From positions 1 through 50,086 of the forward strand of contig CAIYYA010000020.1 in the NCBI GenBank assembly GCA_903930255.1: 50,086 bases of DNA, in the 5' to 3' direction. This DNA is from an uncultured beta proteobacterium (GTDB lineage Bacteria; Pseudomonadota; Gammaproteobacteria; Burkholderiales; Burkholderiaceae_C). Made by a program: the position numbers and the translations under genes. The notes beneath the pieces were generated by a model that worked only from the letters and a program-made list of their open reading frames with translations, was not told the origin of the DNA and did not search any database. Position 1 is the stretch's first letter. Every line of letters starts with the position of its first letter. Positions 8,460 to 16,964 of this stretch are shown here, in pieces.

Positions 8460-8923
8460 TTGGAAGATTCTGTATCGTGAAGTAGCGCTTGCGCTTTGGC
8501 AAGCTGGGCGGCGTCAAGTTTGGGCTGGTCAGCTTCTTTTTGGCTGGAACGGATGATGCGAAGCAATAAATAAATTGCGCCCAAAAGCAGCAGCAATGGA
8601 CCAAACCAGAGTAACCAGGTGACTGGTTTGACTGGGGGCTTATAAAGAACAAAGTCGCCATAGCGACTGACTAAAAATTCTTTGATTTCAGCATCTGATT
8701 TGCCGGCCTTGATAAGGTTGCGCACTTCACGGCGCAGATCCATCGCTAATTCGGCGCGTGAACCGGCAAGCGACTCATTTTGACAAACCAGACAGCGCAG
8801 TTCTTCGGCAATCACAACCAGACGCTGCTCGACTACTGGGTCTTCGGCCAATGCTACTGCTTCACCGGCATGCGCTGTGAAGGCACATTGCAATGAAAGC
8901 AGCAGTGCGATGAATAGTTTCAT
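8456..8923 (-). CDS. ccmH: Cytochrome c maturation protein CcmH (CcmL)
   Basis: A 155-residue thiol-reductase component of the haem lyase. The signal peptide ends near AHA (residue 19), the active motif LRCLVCQ lies near 43-49, and one transmembrane segment is near residues 102-120. It reduces or resolves disulfides on apocytochrome CXXCH motifs together with CcmG. This is the short CcmH form; the TPR function is in the separate downstream ccmI. It overlaps both neighbours by 4 bases. Confidence 0.93.
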   Translation of the reverse strand: MKLFIALLLSLQCAFTAHAGEAVALAEDPVVEQRLVVIAEELRCLVCQNESLAGSRAELAMDLRREVRNLIKAGKSDAEIKEFLVSRYGDFVLYKPPVKPVTWLLWFGPLLLLLGAIYLLLRIIRSSQKEADQPKLDAAQLAKAQALLHDTESSK

Positions 8924-9444
8924 TTTTGCAACTCCCGGATCAAAGGCAAAATTTTCTCGCTCAAGGCTTGTGGCGTAATTGGACCAATCTGCTTGTAGCG
9001 AATGATGCCCGCCTTGTCGATTAAGAAGCTCTCGGGCACGCCATAAACACCAAAATCGATGCCAATGCGCCCGTCTTTGTCGGCAATCGCCACTTCGTAC
9101 GGGTTACCAAAACGTGCCAACCATTTTTGTCCATCTAGGTCTTTGTCTTTGTAGTCAAGACCAATGATGGGAAGCGTTTTGCTTTTCGCAAATTCAACCA
9201 AAATTGGATGTTCGTCACGGCAGGCTACGCACCAGGAAGCCCATGTGTTGAGCAGCCAGACCTTGCCCAGCATATCTTTGTTGCTAAGCATTTGGCCTGG
9301 TGCGTCAAGCACCGGTGCTGAAAATACAGGCGCTGGTTTGCCAATCAGAGGCGAAGGAATTTCACGGGGGTCGCGTGTCAGGCCAATCGCCAAAAAAATC
9401 AGCAAGACGGCAAATACGGCCAATGGAATGAGTGTTTTCTTCAT
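8920..9444 (-). CDS. ccmG: Thiol:disulfide interchange protein CcmG/DsbE
   Basis: Membrane-anchored periplasmic thioredoxin of 174 residues. An N-terminal anchor (about 5-22) precedes a thioredoxin fold with active site WASWCVACRDEHP and the cis-proline region VYGVPESFLID. It keeps apocytochrome cysteines reduced for haem ligation. Third-last gene of the operon, overlapping ccmF and ccmH by 4 bases each. Confidence 0.95.
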   Translation of the reverse strand: MKKTLIPLAVFAVLLIFLAIGLTRDPREIPSPLIGKPAPVFSAPVLDAPGQMLSNKDMLGKVWLLNTWASWCVACRDEHPILVEFAKSKTLPIIGLDYKDKDLDGQKWLARFGNPYEVAIADKDGRIGIDFGVYGVPESFLIDKAGIIRYKQIGPITPQALSEKILPLIRELQK

Positions 9445-11408
9445 ATGGCAAGACCTTTTAAATCATCTTTTGACAATTTGCTTGCTAATTTTCTGCGGTA
9501 GCGTTTGTCAAGCACAGCAATCATGCCGCCCAGCGCCATCATGAAACACCCCAACCAGATCCAGGTGACAAATGGTTTGTGGTAAACCCGCATAGCCCAG
9601 GCCGCTTGTGCACCATCTTCGAGCTTTTCGCCCAAAGCCACATACACATCACCCGTGATGCCACTGTCAATAGCGGCTTCGGTCATGGGCATGGTGGACG
9701 AGAAATAGGTGCGCTTTTCGGGATGCAGGGTTTTGAGTAATTTTTCGCCTTGAAGAAGTTCAACCGTGCCGACATCGGCAGTGTAGTTAGGCCCTGGTGC
9801 CTGACTGATACCCGTGAGCTTGAAGGTGTAGCCACCCACCGAGACCGTGTCACCAAGCGACATACGCACGTCTTTTTCGGTTTCATAACCTTTAACCATG
9901 GTAATTCCGATCACGCAAACCGCGATGCCGATATGTGCCACATGCATACCCCAAAACGACATGGGGGTAGAGCGCCAGTTCAGGGTATCTTTTACCTGAC
10001 GGAAAATTTGAAGGAAAGATCCCAAAATAATCCAGAACGCCAGTGACAAGCCGACTGATACCAGCGCCGACCAAGCACCAGCCAGCAAAGGTGCGGTACA
10101 GCCTAAAACGACGGACACTATTGCCAAGGGGCGCAGCTTTTGAGCAATTTCAGACAAGCTGTCGTTTTTCCAGCGGGCATTTGAGCCCACCACCATGAGC
10201 AACAGCACCGGCATCATGATGGGCGCAAAAACACTGTTGAAATAAGGCGGTCCGACCGAAAGTTTGCCCAGGTTCAATGCGTCAATGATCAAAGGATACA
10301 AGGTGCCCAATAGCACTGCAGCTGCAGCCGTGGTGAGCAGCACATTGTTCATCAGCAAAAAAGTTTCGCGCGACATCCAGCCAAAGGTGCCACTCGAGCG
10401 CACCTTGCCTGAACGTGCAGCAAAAAGCACCAGCGAGCTGCCAACAACCACGGCCAGAAACAGCAAAATGAAAACCCCACGCTTGGGGTCTGTGGCAAAA
10501 GCATGCACTGAGGTCAGCACGCCCGAGCGCACCAGAAACGTTCCGAGCAAACTCAGTGAAAACCCAATCAACGAGAGCATGATGGTCCAACTTCTGAAAA
10601 GGCCGCGTTTTTCAGTAACAGCCAAAGAATGCATCAGCGCCGTGCCCACCAGCCAAGGCAGGAACGAGGCGTTTTCAACGGGGTCCCAAAACCACCAGCC
10701 ACCCCAGCCTAATTCGTAATAAGCCCACCACGAGCCCATGGCGATACCGATGGTCAAACAAATCCAGGCAGCAGTGGCCCAGGGACGCGTCCAGCGTGCC
10801 CATGCGGCATCGAGACGGCCATTGAGCAGAGCAGCAATCGAAAAGGCAAACGGAATCGCCATGCCCACATAGCCCATGTAGAGCATCGGGGGGTGAAACA
10901 CCAGTCCCGGGTCTTGCAGCAGGGGGTTGAGGTCGCGCCCATCAGCCGGGATTTCGCTCAAGCGCAGAAACGGATTGGAGGTGATCAGCATGAACAACAA
11001 AAACCCGACTGACACCAAACCCAGCACCCCCAGCACGCGTGAGACCATCACATCGGGTAACTGACGCGAAAAAAGCGATACCGCCATCATCCAGGTGCAC
11101 AACATCAGCAACCAGAGCAAGAGAGAGCCTTCGTGGCCACCCCAAACGGCAGCAATTCGATAGATATCGGGCAGTTTGGTGTTGGAGTGCTGGGCAACGT
11201 AAAGCACCGAGAAGTCGTTGGTATAAAACGCGTAGCTCAAACACAGAAACGAAAACCCTGTCAGCAACCACAAAGCTTGAGCGCCAGGGCGTGCCAGCGC
11301 CATCCAGTCGGCTCGACCGAGTTGTCCCCCGGCAAGGCTCAAGGTACCCATGGCAAGTGCCACGACCAGGGCAAGAATAAGAGAAAAGTGGCCAATTTCT
11401 GGAATCAT
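9441..11408 (-). CDS. ccmF: Cytochrome c haem lyase subunit CcmF
   Basis: Large polytopic haem lyase subunit, 655 residues, the usual size. Features include WGGHEGSLLLWLL near residue 50 and the haem-handling WWD domain GWGGWWFWDPVENASFLPW near 235, with conserved histidines in the flanking loops. It receives haem from CcmE and attaches it to CXXCH motifs with CcmH and CcmI. A 64-base gap separates it from ccmE, the only sizeable gap in the operon. Confidence 0.96.
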   Translation of the reverse strand: MIPEIGHFSLILALVVALAMGTLSLAGGQLGRADWMALARPGAQALWLLTGFSFLCLSYAFYTNDFSVLYVAQHSNTKLPDIYRIAAVWGGHEGSLLLWLLMLCTWMMAVSLFSRQLPDVMVSRVLGVLGLVSVGFLLFMLITSNPFLRLSEIPADGRDLNPLLQDPGLVFHPPMLYMGYVGMAIPFAFSIAALLNGRLDAAWARWTRPWATAAWICLTIGIAMGSWWAYYELGWGGWWFWDPVENASFLPWLVGTALMHSLAVTEKRGLFRSWTIMLSLIGFSLSLLGTFLVRSGVLTSVHAFATDPKRGVFILLFLAVVVGSSLVLFAARSGKVRSSGTFGWMSRETFLLMNNVLLTTAAAAVLLGTLYPLIIDALNLGKLSVGPPYFNSVFAPIMMPVLLLMVVGSNARWKNDSLSEIAQKLRPLAIVSVVLGCTAPLLAGAWSALVSVGLSLAFWIILGSFLQIFRQVKDTLNWRSTPMSFWGMHVAHIGIAVCVIGITMVKGYETEKDVRMSLGDTVSVGGYTFKLTGISQAPGPNYTADVGTVELLQGEKLLKTLHPEKRTYFSSTMPMTEAAIDSGITGDVYVALGEKLEDGAQAAWAMRVYHKPFVTWIWLGCFMMALGGMIAVLDKRYRRKLASKLSKDDLKGLAI

Positions 11409-11472
11409 GTGGATTTCCGATCAGTGAATGCGATGCAGCCAAAGCGCCTGCAAAAGCGCTGGCAAAGAAAAC

Positions 11473-11916
11473 TCATTTCAGAGTTTTGGTTACTTTTTCG
11501 ACTTGAGCCTTGTCTAGCGCGTGTTGCGCTTCAGGCGGCATGTAGTTTTCATCGTGCTTGGCCAAAACTTCAGAAGCCGTAAATTTACCGTTGCCATTGA
11601 GCTGACCTTGCGTCACAACACCTTTGCCCTCGCGGAACAGGTCTGGCAAGATGCCGGTGTAGGTCACGGGAACCTCTTTGGCGGTGTCTGTCACGATAAA
11701 TGATACGGTGAGGTTATCGCGTTGCACAGAGCCGGTTTTAACCATGCCACCAATGCGAAATGTGCGATTTTTCGGCGCTTCACCAGCGTCCACCTGCGTG
11801 GGAGTGAAGAAAAAAACCAGATTACTCTGAAATGCGTTAAGAACAAAATAGGCTGCAATGGCGATGGCGACAAGGCCACCAACAATCATGCCGGTGCGTT
11901 TATGGCGTGGTTTCAT
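11473..11916 (-). CDS. ccmE: Haem chaperone CcmE
   Basis: Periplasmic haem chaperone of 147 residues, starting MKPRHKRTG. It has one N-terminal membrane anchor (about 9-28), an OB-fold beta barrel and the haem-binding histidine in [12 protein letters not shown] near residue 126. The start at 11916 overlaps the ccmD stop by 4 bases; the longer frame to 12003 only reads through ccmD. It accepts haem from CcmC and passes it to CcmF. Confidence 0.95.
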   Translation of the reverse strand: MKPRHKRTGMIVGGLVAIAIAAYFVLNAFQSNLVFFFTPTQVDAGEAPKNRTFRIGGMVKTGSVQRDNLTVSFIVTDTAKEVPVTYTGILPDLFREGKGVVTQGQLNGNGKFTASEVLAKHDENYMPPEAQHALDKAQVEKVTKTLK

Positions 11917-12104
11917 GGTGTTTTGTGAAATGAATCGTCGTGTGACTCGGTTTCGTTTAAAAGGTTTCGTAATATTTCGCGTCGCTGAGCCCTTACCTGC
12001 CATATTTCAGCCACTGTCACTAGCGCCGTGATGCCAAAGCTGCCCCAGACATAAAAGGCGTAGCCGCCCATGTTGAAAAAATCTGCAACACTAAGCCACT
12101 GCAT
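11913..12104 (-). CDS. ccmD: Haem exporter protein CcmD
   Basis: Small 63-residue membrane protein with one span ([21 protein letters not shown] region, about 10-33) and a basic cytoplasmic tail ([12 protein letters not shown]). This matches CcmD, which helps release holo-CcmE from the CcmABC complex. It sits in the standard place between ccmC (14-base overlap) and ccmE (4-base overlap). Confidence 0.88.
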   Translation of the reverse strand: MQWLSVADFFNMGGYAFYVWGSFGITALVTVAEIWQVRAQRREILRNLLNETESHDDSFHKTP

Positions 12105-12828
12105 GTTTCACCCACTCGGTATGCCGTTCCCGGTCAAGAATAATGTTGCGCACCCGCACCAGTCCAATCGCGATGGTGTACATCCAAAAAGCAAACACCA
12201 TCACCAACATGCCAGCCAGCATGGGTGTGGCCATAGATGCACCTTTCATCGAGACCGATGCGCCCTGATGCAAGGTGTTCCACCACTTCACTGAAAAATA
12301 AATGATGGGCACGTTGACCGCGCCAACCAAGGCCAGAATGGCGCAGGCTTTGTCGGCGCGGCGCGGGTCGTCAATCGACGCTTGCAATGCCAAGAAACCG
12401 AGATAAAGAAACAACAAAATCAGCTCAGATGTCAGGCGAGCGTCCCACACCCACCAGGCGCCCCACATGGGTTTGCCCCATAGCGCACCGGTTACCAGCG
12501 ACAAAAAGGCAAAAAGCGCACCCGTTGGCGCCAGGGCAGAGGCCATCATGCCGGAAAGCCGCGTGTTGAAAGCCAAACCAAAACCAGCCCACCCCGCCAT
12601 TACCAAATAGATAAACATCGACATTTGCGAGGCTGGCACATGCACAAAAATGATCCGGTAGCCCTGCCCTTGCTGGGCATCAATCGGCGCAACAAAAAAG
12701 GAAATCCATAAACCAATGACGGTTAACACTGCAGCCAAAGCCGCAAACCAAGGCCACATTTTTCCGGCCAAATAGTAGAAATTTTGCGGGGACGCAAATT
12801 TGAACCAATGAATCACACGCGTTTTCAT
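12091..12828 (-). CDS. ccmC: Haem exporter/handling protein CcmC
   Basis: Six-span membrane protein of 245 residues carrying the WWD motif as WGAWWVWDARLTSELILLF near residue 120, with conserved histidines either side (FVHVPASQMS, and NTLHQGAS). It loads haem onto CcmE. It overlaps ccmB by 4 bases and ccmD by 14. Confidence 0.96.
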   Translation of the reverse strand: MKTRVIHWFKFASPQNFYYLAGKMWPWFAALAAVLTVIGLWISFFVAPIDAQQGQGYRIIFVHVPASQMSMFIYLVMAGWAGFGLAFNTRLSGMMASALAPTGALFAFLSLVTGALWGKPMWGAWWVWDARLTSELILLFLYLGFLALQASIDDPRRADKACAILALVGAVNVPIIYFSVKWWNTLHQGASVSMKGASMATPMLAGMLVMVFAFWMYTIAIGLVRVRNIILDRERHTEWVKHAVA

Positions 12829-13520
12829 TCCAGAGAAATCCTTAAAGCGGCAGCGGTCGCCAGCGGTGAAAAGAAGACAGATAAAACCAGCAAAGCTGAT
12901 AGCAGAGACAAATGTCCACCAATGCCCAAGCCAGCAGCATCGGCCTCAACGGCACCAGCGCCAAAAATAAGCACTGGAATATACAGCGGCAAGATTAACA
13001 GTGAGAGCAAAACCCCCGCGCCGCGTACGCCCAAGGTCAGGGCAGCGCCAATGCTGCCGATCAAACTCAAGGTGGGTGTGCCCAACAGCAGCGATAGCAT
13101 CAAGATGCCTAACGCGCGTGAATCCAAGCCAAATTGCAGTCCAAGCACCGGCGCCATCAGAACCAAAGGTAAGCCCGACAGCAAAAAATGCGCGATCGCC
13201 TTGGCTAGCACGAGCAAACCCAGCGGTGTTGGCGAGAGCACCATTTGTTCAAGCGACCCATCGGCGTAATCGGTTGCAAACATACGTTGCAGCGACAGCA
13301 TGGCAGCCAGCAAGGCGCTCACCCACAACACGCCAGGCGCCATGCGTAGCAGCAAAGCCGACTCAGGGCCAACACCGAGCGGGAAAAGGCTGGCGATGAC
13401 GACAAAAAACACCAGCGGTGTTAGCACTTCACCTTTTTGACGCATGCCCAGGGCAATTTCGCGTTTCAGCACGGCGAATAAAACCGGCATCAAAGGAATG
13501 CTGTTGACGGCGCTTTTCAT
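12825..13520 (-). CDS. ccmB: Haem ABC exporter permease CcmB
   Basis: Hydrophobic 231-residue protein with about six transmembrane spans and the family segments LKREIALGMRQKGE and FATDYADGSLEQMVLSP. It is the permease partner of the CcmA ATPase in the CcmABCD complex that releases holo-CcmE. It overlaps ccmA by 4 bases. Confidence 0.95.
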   Translation of the reverse strand: MKSAVNSIPLMPVLFAVLKREIALGMRQKGEVLTPLVFFVVIASLFPLGVGPESALLLRMAPGVLWVSALLAAMLSLQRMFATDYADGSLEQMVLSPTPLGLLVLAKAIAHFLLSGLPLVLMAPVLGLQFGLDSRALGILMLSLLLGTPTLSLIGSIGAALTLGVRGAGVLLSLLILPLYIPVLIFGAGAVEADAAGLGIGGHLSLLSALLVLSVFFSPLATAAALRISLE

Positions 13521-14152
13521 TGGGCTTGCAACTCGAGCATTTGTGCGGGCACAGTGCCGATGGGCACGCGCTGATGGCTGGTGAGCACGCTCATGCCCCC
13601 ATCACTGAGATGGTCGGCAATCAGGTCAGCCAGTAACTTGATGCCAGCCTCGTCCATGGCAACATAAGGCTCATCGAGCACCCACAGCTTGGCCGGGCTC
13701 AATGCCAGGCGTGACAAAGCCACGCGCCTTTTTTGCCCTTGTGACAAATGGCGCACCAGTTGCCGACCGCGCCCGCGCAGACCAAAGCGAGTCAGCACTT
13801 CTTGTGTTTGTTTGGCATCGGGCGCCAAGCCGCCCAAAGCGGCCCGAAAAGCCAGGTTTTCATCCACCGTCATCGATTCTTGCAAGGCGTTCAGATGACC
13901 CAAGTAACAAAGATCTTGGTGAAAAGCCTCGCGCTGGGTGTGGATCGCGCTGCCGTTCCACAAAATCTCGCCCGAGTCGATCGGAGCCAAACCACACACC
14001 ATACGCAGCAGGCTGGTTTTGCCAACGCCATTAGCACCGGCAACGTATAGCCAGCGCCCGGACTCAAGCGTGCAGTCAATATCTTTAAACAATTGCCGTC
14101 CGCCCTTGCTGCAGCCAAGTTTGACAAATGACAGTGATGCGGTGGTTTTCAA
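13517..14152 (-). CDS. ccmA: Haem ABC exporter ATPase CcmA
   Basis: ABC ATPase of 211 residues with Walker A GANGVGKTSLLR (about 39-50), signature LSQGQKRRVALSRL and Walker B WVLDEPYVAMD. First gene of the minus-strand ccmABCDEFGHI operon. Every junction overlaps by 4 to 14 bases except ccmE-ccmF, so a single transcript is likely. The operon supplies haem ligation for the many cytochromes encoded to the right. The promoter must lie within the 55 bases before it or upstream in rquA. Confidence 0.95.
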   Translation of the reverse strand: MKTTASLSFVKLGCSKGGRQLFKDIDCTLESGRWLYVAGANGVGKTSLLRMVCGLAPIDSGEILWNGSAIHTQREAFHQDLCYLGHLNALQESMTVDENLAFRAALGGLAPDAKQTQEVLTRFGLRGRGRQLVRHLSQGQKRRVALSRLALSPAKLWVLDEPYVAMDEAGIKLLADLIADHLSDGGMSVLTSHQRVPIGTVPAQMLELQAQ

Positions 14153-14207
14153 GGACAGCTTAAAAAATCAAAGGGTGGATTATCCTAGGCGCTTGCTTAG
14201 CGCTGGC

Positions 14208-14951
14208 TTAACGGATGATGACTACTTTTTGGTAAAGGCCACCAAAGTAAGTTTGTTTTTCAATTTGCAGAGTTTTGCAATCAGCGGGTAGCCAATCGGC
14301 AATTTGTCCGTTCCAAAGATCCATGGCAAAGGGCTCAAGGGTTTTCAGAATCGGCACCATGATGTAGCGAAAAGGGCTGCTGAGCTTGGGCTTGTGGTAG
14401 TCCACAAACACCACTTTGCCACCCGGCTTGGTTACGCGCAAAGCCTCTGCAATCGTTTTCCGACGGACATCAACCGGCATTTCGTGCAACAGAAAAAACA
14501 CAATCACACTGTCGTGACTGTCGTTGGCAAACTGCAGCGCTGATGAATCTTGTTGCAAGATGCTCACTTGGCGTTGCTTGCCTAGCTTGTCGTGCAGATT
14601 TTTAATTTGCACGGGTGCCACATCAATCACGTTGAGATGACCCTGTGGCCCCAAACGGCGCACCATGTGTTGGGTAAAGTCACCGTACACACAGGCCACC
14701 TGCAAGGCCTGGCCGGTAATCACTGGCCCCATTTCTTCCAATGCCAGGTCGCGCAGGCGCGAAAAATTACCCCACAAAATCAGGTTGACCAACCATTGAC
14801 GCTCAAACACTCGAACGGCGTTGGGGTGGGTGTAGGCCCACCAATAGGTTTTTTCCAGATATTCAGGAACTGCTACGGGTGCACAGACGCCTGAACCATG
14901 AACCACCATGGATGCCTCACGTTGGATGGCATCTGGTTTTGTAAAACTCAT
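14208..14951 (-). CDS. rquA: Rhodoquinone biosynthesis protein RquA
   Basis: A methyltransferase-like protein of 247 residues. The N-terminal block YLEKTYWWAYTHPNAVRVFE followed by RQWLVNLILWGNFSRLRD, and the altered SAM motif LQVACVYGDFTQHMV, are what I recognise as RquA. RquA is reported to replace a ubiquinone methoxy group with an amino group, making rhodoquinone, a low-potential quinone for anaerobic fumarate reduction and reverse electron flow. Rhodoferax species are known rhodoquinone makers. It lies 55 bases upstream of ccmA on the same strand, so the two could share a transcript. The assignment rests on remembered family motifs. Confidence 0.8.
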   Translation of the reverse strand: MSFTKPDAIQREASMVVHGSGVCAPVAVPEYLEKTYWWAYTHPNAVRVFERQWLVNLILWGNFSRLRDLALEEMGPVITGQALQVACVYGDFTQHMVRRLGPQGHLNVIDVAPVQIKNLHDKLGKQRQVSILQQDSSALQFANDSHDSVIVFFLLHEMPVDVRRKTIAEALRVTKPGGKVVFVDYHKPKLSSPFRYIMVPILKTLEPFAMDLWNGQIADWLPADCKTLQIEKQTYFGGLYQKVVIIR

Positions 14952-15088
14952 AAATCAACCTTGATAGCGGCTCTAAGCACGCCGAAATGAAATTGCCTAA
15001 TCAGGCCAAAAGCATGAATAGGCAAACTTGTCCTCTGGCGCAGCACAAGTTTTTTGCACTGCAATGGACGCTATGGTACATCCTTCAC

Positions 15089-15341
15089 TCAATGTGGAGA
15101 ACCGAATACCCTCCAAGCTAACAAAGTCGTGCCAAAAACGATCGGATTAAGAACCTTGTTGCTTACCAGCCAAGCCTTGCTGCCATAGGGTCGGTTGGCA
15201 ATGATATTGTCTGCATCCGTGGCGCTAATGCCTGGCAATTTTGACAAGGCAACTTTGATTGGGTTCAAAAGCAAAAACACAGGCAACGCTTGATATCAAG
15301 ACAGAAGCAATGAGAGTTCGTGAAAGTAGTTGCAGGATCAT
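15089..15341 (-). pseudogene. Broken ComEA-like helix-hairpin-helix gene
   Basis: From ATG 15341 the frame encodes a good signal peptide (MILQLLSRTLIASVLISSVA, then CVFA). The helix-hairpin-helix body (KVALSKLPGISATDADNII, then NRPYGSKAWLV) lies in another frame, entered near 15250-15270. One indel therefore separates export signal and domain. The body matches the intact gene at 22044-22439 (LPGIDQALAKKIIAGRPYGSKAWLA), so it is a decayed paralogue. A sequencing error is the alternative. ComEA-type domains bind DNA in the periplasm. Confidence 0.7.
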
Positions 15342-15350
15342 CAGATGTAG

Positions 15351-15392
15351 TTAAAAAAAACAATCCGAAAACGTTGCCGAGTCCGGATTGTT
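15351..15392 (-). terminator. Hairpin with T-run, upstream of the broken HhH gene
   Basis: AACAATCCG (15359-15367) pairs with CGGATTGTT (15384-15392). On the minus strand a run of eight T follows, as in a rho-independent terminator for leftward transcription. Its loop (ACGTTGCCGAGT) resembles the loop of the hairpin at 22458-22491 before the intact paralogue, so it was probably duplicated with the gene. Confidence 0.65.
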
Positions 15393-15404
15393 TGATGATG
15401 GATT

Positions 15405-15426
15405 GAGGAGCAGGGAACTGCTCCTC
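15405..15426. repeat. 9-base-pair hairpin with GGAA tetraloop
   Basis: GAGGAGCAG, loop GGAA, CTGCTCCTC is a perfect stem between the terminator-like hairpin and the tolC fragment. No T-run follows. It may mark the end of a deleted element. Confidence 0.45.
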
Positions 15427-15451
15427 GGCCGAGGCTGATTACTTGGCGTGA

Positions 15452-15757
15452 AACACGGACCTGGAGAGTGCCAAGCGAAACGTGGCACAGGCCACGCGTA
15501 CGGCGTTTTTTAGCGTGCAGTCTGGGGTGGGTCAGGTCAAGGCACTGGAAGCTGCCGAAGCCTCCAGCCAGAGCGCCCTGGACGCCAACAAGCTGGGCTA
15601 CCAGGTCGGTGTGCGCATCAATATCGACGTGCTCAATTCACAAAGCCAACTGTTTGACACCAAGGCCAAGCTGGCCAAAGCACGCTATGACGTGCTGTTA
15701 GGCGGGCTGAAATTGCGCCAAGCCAATGGGTCGCTGAAGGTGGGAGACTTAACGTGA
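15452..15757 (+). pseudogene. TolC-family outer membrane factor, C-terminal fragment
   Basis: The frame encodes about 100 residues of a TolC-type efflux channel C-terminus: DLESAKRNVAQATRTAFFSV, then LEAAEASSQSALDANKLGYQ, then VGVRINIDVLNSQSQLFDTK and LAKARYDVLLGGLKLRQANG. TolC proteins are around 400-480 residues, so some three quarters are missing. An in-frame stop at 15449-15451 ends the match at the left. The residues that remain are well conserved, so the truncation may be recent. Confidence 0.8.
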
Positions 15758-15807
15758 AAGAAGGGCTGAGCGCAAACATCACACAACAAGTTTCGCCAAC
15801 GACTCTG

Positions 15808-16954
15808 CTAATAGTCAGCGCGCAAACCCACTGTGTAAATCGAATACCTTCCGCCAAACAAGTCGGCCGAGTAGCTGTTGTACAGCACCGGCATGTCATT
15901 AAAAATCAACGACGTGCTTAATTGACCCCGCGCATAAACACTAACCCGTGGATTTATGCGGTAGTTAGCTTCCATCATCAACGTTTTGCTTTGTTTGACA
16001 CTTGACCAGCCACGCGAAGCCAGCACGTCATCAATGGCCTCGCGCTCAATCGCATAGTACAAGTACCCGCCACGCCAAGTCCAAAGGCCAGTTCGCCAAG
16101 CAGCGTTAAACCCCAACTGAACAAAATTGCCGCGCCAAGCCAACTCTTTGGCCAAATCAATACCGTACTTGCTGGCCTTGTCAAGAAACTGTGAGCCACC
16201 ATCAGCGGTCGTACCGATAATGTTACCCCCGACAAAACTTAGGTTGTAATTCATTTTGTCGTCGCGTGTCATCGACCCAGACACATCCCCAAAAGTCAAC
16301 TCCGTTCGCCCCATACCCAAAAACAAACTGATATCAACCGCTGGTGAGACAGCCCAAGATGCCACCAAGTCTGCCTGCAGTGCTTTGTCAGCTGGATTTG
16401 AAATTTTTACCGAATCTAAAAACGCATTCGGTTGACAAACATCGGGCCGACCCACCACCGGCGCTGCACAAATATTGTGCGCACCGACCTCGCTGGACTG
16501 ATTACCCCAAGCACTGAGCCTGAGGGCCAATGCTGGCTGTTGACCGTCCATCTCCAAAAACCGGTATTGCCCGGCCAATTGCCAGCTGTTGAAATCAAAG
16601 TTTTCAGACAAACCATTGATGCGGCGCTGCCACAAACTGCCAGATAGCCAAAGATTGTCACGCACACTCCAGCCACCTGCCAAATGTGCCCCGTGGTAAT
16701 CCCCTGCCTGCGTCCCAGATGCCAGGGCATGGCTGTCCCGAAGTTTGAAAAAATCAAGCTGCGCATTCATGTGATCCGAGCCCAGCTCCAGATAACCTTT
16801 GGAGGCCATCTGTTCCGGCAAGGCGGTCAGCAAAACATCAAGCGGTGCTGCAGCCAAACGCGAGGCAGCAAGGAAAAAAAAAAAGCCCAAAGGCCGTTTT
16901 TTTCAGCAGCCCCCAGCCAACGATTGATGTGAGATGGACAGGGGTTGTCTTCAT
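15808..16954 (-). CDS. Outer-membrane beta-barrel protein, frameshifted at an 11-base homopolymer
   Basis: About 380 residues of alternating beta-strand sequence ending in VGLRADY, a C-terminal aromatic typical of barrels inserted by BAM. I do not recognise the family. ATG 16954, 10 bases after the stop of the upstream lipoprotein gene, starts a signal-peptide-like stretch (MKTTPVHLTSIVGWGLLKKT, then AFGLFFF). The rest (LAASRLAAAPLDVL onward) is in the next frame. The junction is a run of 11 T on the coding strand (A-run 16874-16884); ten T would restore one frame. This is either phase variation by slippage or a sequencing error. Two cysteines (near NICAAPVVGRPDVCQ) could form a loop disulfide. 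Confidence 0.65.
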
Positions 16955-16964
16955 ATTGACAAAT

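Noticed and set aside
14952..15088. Possible FNR site upstream of rquA (ATCAACCTTGAT)
   Set aside because: The half-sites are in the outward order with a 2-base spacer, which does not fit the FNR consensus.
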